From positions 939,222 to 998,549 of the forward strand of contig CABFPE010000131.1 of the NCBI GenBank assembly GCA_900660155.1: a stretch of 59,328 bases of DNA. Reading direction: 5' to 3'. Below are positions 57,600 to 59,328 of this stretch, in pieces. Within the stretch, counting starts at the first letter, position 1. Each line of letters starts with the position of its first letter. The notes below the pieces were generated by a model that worked only from the letters and a program-made list of their open reading frames with translations, was not told where the DNA came from and made no database searches. The translations under genes and the position numbers were made by a program. This stretch comes from Hofstenia miamia (Eukaryota; Xenacoelomorpha; Acoela; Hofsteniidae).

Positions 57600-59312
57600 T
57601 GTTACAGCCAATCTGTGAAATCAGCCATTTCATGAAATGGATGAAATTTTTAGTCAGTGTTACACTAATTGGCTAACACACTGTTTCGTTGGTCCATTTA
57701 CCCATAAATGTTACAATGATAAAATTTTATTGGATTTTTAATGTCTGATTATAAAATTGTTGTCTATCAGATGAAATACAAAAAACTATTGCAACTGTGT
57801 GATGAACATGTAATTATTATAAGTGATCAGTTGAAAATTTGTTTACTTAATTGTAAAAAGAAGCAAGTTCATAGGGTTACCGTAATTACTGTAATTACTG
57901 AAGCCGCTTAAAATCAGTCATTATTATTTATTGGTTAGTGGATTCATTACGCTTTGATTTTTTTAAGTCAGACGGTATGGATCAGACAACAGCTGAACTC
58001 AAGTTCAGAGAAGTTCTGTTACAGAAGTATGCCAAGTGTGAGAAACACCTTCTTTCAAGAACTATTTATTATCACACAATCAATGACCTGAAATTGGCGG
58101 CTGAACCTGAAATACCACCAGTACTATCTTCAGTCGAAATATGAAGTTCTACAGTGCGGCGATGTTGAAAAGCTAATCAAGACAATCACTACAAGAACGT
58201 CTTGTGTATTTCGTCACTATAGAAGATACCTACGACAATCCAGAAGGCTCACATAGGTACTGGTCTTGGTGGCCATGACAAAATGATGAAACACCTTAAA
58301 GAAAAGTATGCAAACATTACGAAAGACTCTCTCGAGGTGTTCAAGACATTCTGTCTCGCTTGTCAAAAAAAGAGAAAACGACCGAAGACCAAATGCGGTG
58401 TTGTCAAACCAATTCTATCTAGTGAGTTTAATTCTCTTGCCCAGGTTGACCTCATTGACATGAAATCGTTGCATGTGATTCTCAGTTATTACTAGTGGAG
58501 AGAATGGTCAAAATATTCCTATACCCATGGTTGACAGGGGTAAAGGGACCCTAGAAACATCATTGGTGTGATTGATTACAATGAACAAAACACGTACCTT
58601 ATTGCTGTCAAAACCTGGTGTAATTAGTTCGAAATTTTCTCGAAAGCAATTTGATCTGTGTCCGCAAGCACTTCTGACTAGTTCTGACGTTAAGACCGAT
58701 ATTACAGTTACCCCCCGACAGGCTGTGAAAGCTAATAGCGAATAACACTTCTGGCTACCGAAGATACTGACATTCTAACCCATTCTAACAGCTATAGCGC
58801 GATAATTGTACCCCTCCTTGTACAAAATATGAATTTGAGCATGCTTTGTTGGTGAAATTTTAACTACCACGGACCATATTTCAACCTATAATGCTTTTTC
58901 AGTGAAAATGTATTGTGTGTAAATCTAAAGTTGTGTTAATTTGATTGGCTAAATGAATCTGTTGTAAATTCTAAGAAAAAATTGGGAATTCCAGCAATTT
59001 TATGAAGTTTCAAGGAAATAGCATAAAACACGCTTTAGACAGGTTACTGTTCCCAGTACTGTATGTTCCATTACTTCTACAGTGTTAAAAATTGATAATC
59101 ATTTTAACTTTTTGTATCTCTTGTAAATTCAATCATTTGGAAACCCTGATAATGTTCTAAGCATTTCAGCCATTTTATAAAATGGCTGGGGTTATTTTTT
59201 AGCCATTTCATGAAAAGGCTGACATTTTTAGCCATTTCCTGAAACGGCTAAGTGAATTAGTCATTTCATGAAAAGGCTAAGAAATGGCTGATTTCACAGA
59301 TTGGCTGTAACA
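57600..59312 (+). mobile_element. TIR-bounded DNA transposon with KRBA2/Ginger-like integrase remnant
   Basis: Termini TGTTACAGCCAATCTGTGAA (57600) and the inverse ending GGCTGTAACA (59312), starting TG and ending CA as integrase substrates do, inside (TA)n. Plus-strand coding remnants: 57938-58144 (ELKFREVLLQKYAK, N-terminal part), then about 58150-58500 with GDVEKLIK, a zinc-binding segment (CLACQKKRK) and VVKPILSSEFNSLAQVDLIDM, the start of the rve catalytic core. This matches the integrase family of KRBA2-like/Ginger-type genes. Most of the catalytic core is absent and the reading frame is broken in a few places, so it is a fossil. Subterminal palindromes are described separately. Confidence 0.72.
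59167..59278. repeat. Array of 20-bp palindromes (consensus AGCCATTTCATGAAATGGCT)
   Basis: Four copies at 59168-59187, 59201-59220, 59230-59249 and 59259-59278, plus one at the other end (57623-57642). Centre spacing is 33, 29 and 29 bp. The first is a perfect palindrome with TTTATAAA at its centre. Probably protein-binding sites for transposition or host regulation. Confidence 0.85.
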
Positions 59313-59328
59313 TATATATATATATATA
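59313..59328. repeat. (TA)n at window end
   Basis: TA run flanking the right end of the transposon; continues past the window. Confidence 0.9.

Noticed and set aside
1-59328. CRISPR arrays, bacterial operons, tRNA or rRNA genes
   Set aside because: No regularly spaced repeat-spacer pattern, no ribosome-binding-site-led genes, and no cloverleaf or rRNA core recognised. The palindromes at 59167-59278 are transposon subterminal repeats, not CRISPR.
1-59328. LTR retrovirus or Polinton copies
   Set aside because: No long direct terminal repeats, gag, protease or capsid signature seen. The only integrase-like remnant (57938-58500) lies between short inverted repeats of a DNA transposon.

Overview
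The window is AT-rich (roughly 30% GC by eye) nuclear DNA from a metazoan, probably an invertebrate. Its host genes have animal orthologues (FAM228, SLC18B1, C6orf120/UPF0669, CABIN1, SLC66A2). They carry GT-AG introns, AATAAA signals follow stop codons, and the space between them is crowded with decayed LINEs, hAT, piggyBac, Tc1/mariner and integrase-type DNA transposons. Nothing looks bacterial: no operons with ribosome sites, no CRISPR. I did not recognise any tRNA or rRNA gene. I cannot name the species. A splice acceptor lying 7 nt before one start codon, about 100 nt after the neighbouring gene's poly(A) signal, would fit a lineage with spliced-leader trans-splicing (hydrozoans, flatworms, tunicates, rotifers and others).

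Layout. 1-1352: last three visible exons of a FAM228-family gene (+). 2.1-14.2 kb: transposon graveyard, with two hAT-type copies bearing 8-bp target duplications, a nested piggyBac-type MITE, hAT transposase remnants, a 595-bp foldback element and LINE fragments. 14.7-22.2 kb: LINE pieces, a 1000-N gap and a decayed transposase of an uncharacterised family. 24.2-25.5 kb: intact single-exon SLC18B1-like transporter (-). 28.3-35.0 kb: three LINE fragments and an assembly duplication. 36.3-45.4 kb: two tightly spaced minus-strand genes, CABIN1 (single 1492-codon ORF) followed 151 bp later by a complete three-exon C6orf120 homologue. 46.4-48.9 kb: orphan ORFs and a Tc1/mariner cluster built in (TA)n. 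49.2-55.7 kb: SLC66A2 homologue (-), whose first intron hosts an antisense L2-type LINE. 57.6-59.3 kb: a TIR-bounded element with a KRBA2/Ginger-like integrase remnant and arrays of a 20-bp palindrome.

How the genes relate: CABIN1 (histone H3.3 chaperone complex scaffold) and C6orf120 (secreted glycoprotein) may share one transcript. The other genes look independent. Two membrane proteins, an SLC18B1-type transporter and a PQ-loop protein, are intact or nearly so.

Assembly caution: two 1000-N gaps abut microsatellites, and four single-N joints (31370, 51975, 54264, 57444) each sit beside a repeated segment. These are best explained as unmerged overlapping or allelic contigs, so the apparent duplications there should not be read as biology.
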